5,577 bases of DNA. It comes from Oscillospiraceae bacterium (GTDB lineage Bacteria; Bacillota; Clostridia; Oscillospirales; Oscillospiraceae). Shown one piece after another: positions 4,920 through 5,577 of this stretch (positions within the stretch are counted from its first letter, which is position 1; each line of letters opens with the position of its first letter). Under the pieces are notes generated by a model. That model had not been told where the DNA came from. It saw nothing but the letters and a program-made list of their open reading frames with translations, and did no database searches. The stretch is taken from assembly GCA_031272845.1 (NCBI GenBank), contig JAISTA010000097.1:1-5577 (forward strand), read 5' to 3'. The position numbers were made by a program, and so were the translations under genes.

Positions 4920-5577
4920 CTATTGTGAGTTTCCGGCGACTATGCGCGGTATCCCGGATAAGTCGTTTTTAACGGTCACGTCTTTATAACTTTCGCCGCG
5001 CAAAATTTCCGCGACCGCCGTGCCTTGGTCAAACCCGCACTCAAATGCCAGCAGACCACCCGGACGAAGCGCGTTTTTCCAGTTTGCCGCGATAAAGCGG
5101 TAAAAATCCAGTCCGTCCGCTCCGCCGTCAAGCGCCGTGTGCGGCTCATATGCCTTGACGGACGTGTCAAGCGCCGAAATAGCCTCTGTTTTTATGTACG
5201 GCGGGTTGCAGAGCACTGCGTCAAACACGCCAAGCTGTACGGCGGGCGCAAACACATCGCGGTAAATTACCTCCGCGCGGTCAGTCACGCCGTGCAGCAG
5301 GACATTTTCGCGCGTTGCCGCAAGGGCTGTGTCCGAAATATCGGCGAAAACGCAGCGGGCGTTTTTTCGCTCCAGTAAAAGCGTAATTCCGATACAGCCG
5401 GAGCCGCAGCATAGGTCTAAAAACCGAACCTGCCTTTCCGCTTCCGGAAATTGCGCGAGCGCAAGGTCAATCAGGCTTTCCGTCGCGGGACGGGGGATAA
5501 GCACGCCGCGCGGCGTTACAAAGCTGTATCCGTAAAACTCTGCGGAGCCTGTTATGTAGGCCAGCGGCTCGCCTGAA
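4920..5577 (-). CDS. prmC: Peptide chain release factor N5-glutamine methyltransferase PrmC, 5' end cut by the window edge
   Basis: PrmC uses S-adenosylmethionine to methylate the glutamine of the GGQ motif in release factors RF1 and RF2, which speeds peptide release. The frame stays open to the right edge, giving 218 visible residues. A GTG at 5504 is internal and not the start, because family-typical sequence continues upstream of it (GEPLAYITGSAEFYGY). About 60 residues of the N-terminal helical domain are probably missing. Visible features, numbered from the first complete residue, are VLIPRPATESL (25-35), the SAM-binding motif I FLDLCCGSGCIGI (52-64), the catalytic NPPYI (114-118), which holds the substrate glutamine, and DGLDFYRF (134-141). 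The C-terminal segment DLSGIPRIV (205-213) is also typical. Motif I has CCGSG where many homologues have GTGSG or CTGSG. prmC is often near prfA, which may lie upstream outside the window. Confidence 0.95.
   Translation of the reverse strand, partial: SGEPLAYITGSAEFYGYSFVTPRGVLIPRPATESLIDLALAQFPEAERQVRFLDLCCGSGCIGITLLLERKNARCVFADISDTALAATRENVLLHGVTDRAEVIYRDVFAPAVQLGVFDAVLCNPPYIKTEAISALDTSVKAYEPHTALDGGADGLDFYRFIAANWKNALRPGGLLAFECGFDQGTAVAEILRGESYKDVTVKNDLSGIPRIVAGNSQ

Noticed and set aside
5502..5504. GTG as the start of prmC
   Set aside because: Family-typical sequence (GEPLAYITG and onward) continues in frame upstream to the window edge, so this codon is internal.
1..5577. Mobile element, CRISPR array, tRNA or phage/defence system
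   Set aside because: No transposase or integrase motif, no spaced direct repeats, no tRNA-like fold with a CCA end, and no defence domain was seen. Nearly all bases belong to housekeeping genes.

Overview
The window looks like core chromosome of a GC-rich, low-complexity-free bacterium, most plausibly a member of the Bacillota (Clostridia-like). The support is a SufU-type Fe-S scaffold tail, a stand-alone DUF2156 protein, a GTG and a TTG start beside ATG starts, Gram-positive-style Shine-Dalgarno sites, and a prmC-recA-recX-rimO-pgsA gene order. The taxonomic placement is inference from gene content only.

Layout: one head-to-tail block of six genes fills about 95% of the window on the minus strand. 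In transcription order these are prmC (5' end beyond the right edge, stop at 4920), recA (4883-3750), recX (3698-3156), rimO (3143-1800), pgsA (1722-1192) and a DUF2156 gene (1195-293). Gaps are 36, 51, 12 and 77 bp, followed by a 4-bp ATGA overlap between pgsA and the DUF2156 gene. The block ends at a 17-bp perfect hairpin with a T-tract (234-272). On the far side, the last 26 codons of a plus-strand sufU gene enter from the left edge and point toward the same hairpin, so it probably terminates both convergent units. The 150 bp between sufU and the hairpin hold no convincing gene.

How the genes fit together: PrmC methylates the GGQ glutamine of release factors and RimO methylthiolates ribosomal protein S12, so both tune translation. 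RecA with its modulator RecX handles recombination and repair. PgsA commits CDP-diacylglycerol to phosphatidylglycerol synthesis, and the overlapping DUF2156 gene encodes a GNAT-fold protein related to the catalytic half of phosphatidylglycerol lysyltransferases, which hints at a phospholipid-linked pair. SufU (Fe-S assembly) could indirectly serve RimO, which needs two Fe-S clusters, but it lies on the opposite strand.

The region is largely ordinary housekeeping. I see no mobile element, CRISPR array, tRNA, rRNA or phage gene. The points most worth a second look are the pgsA/DUF2156 coupling, the two inverted repeats just ahead of pgsA, the hairpin between recA and recX, and the absence of a recognisable SOS box in front of recA.
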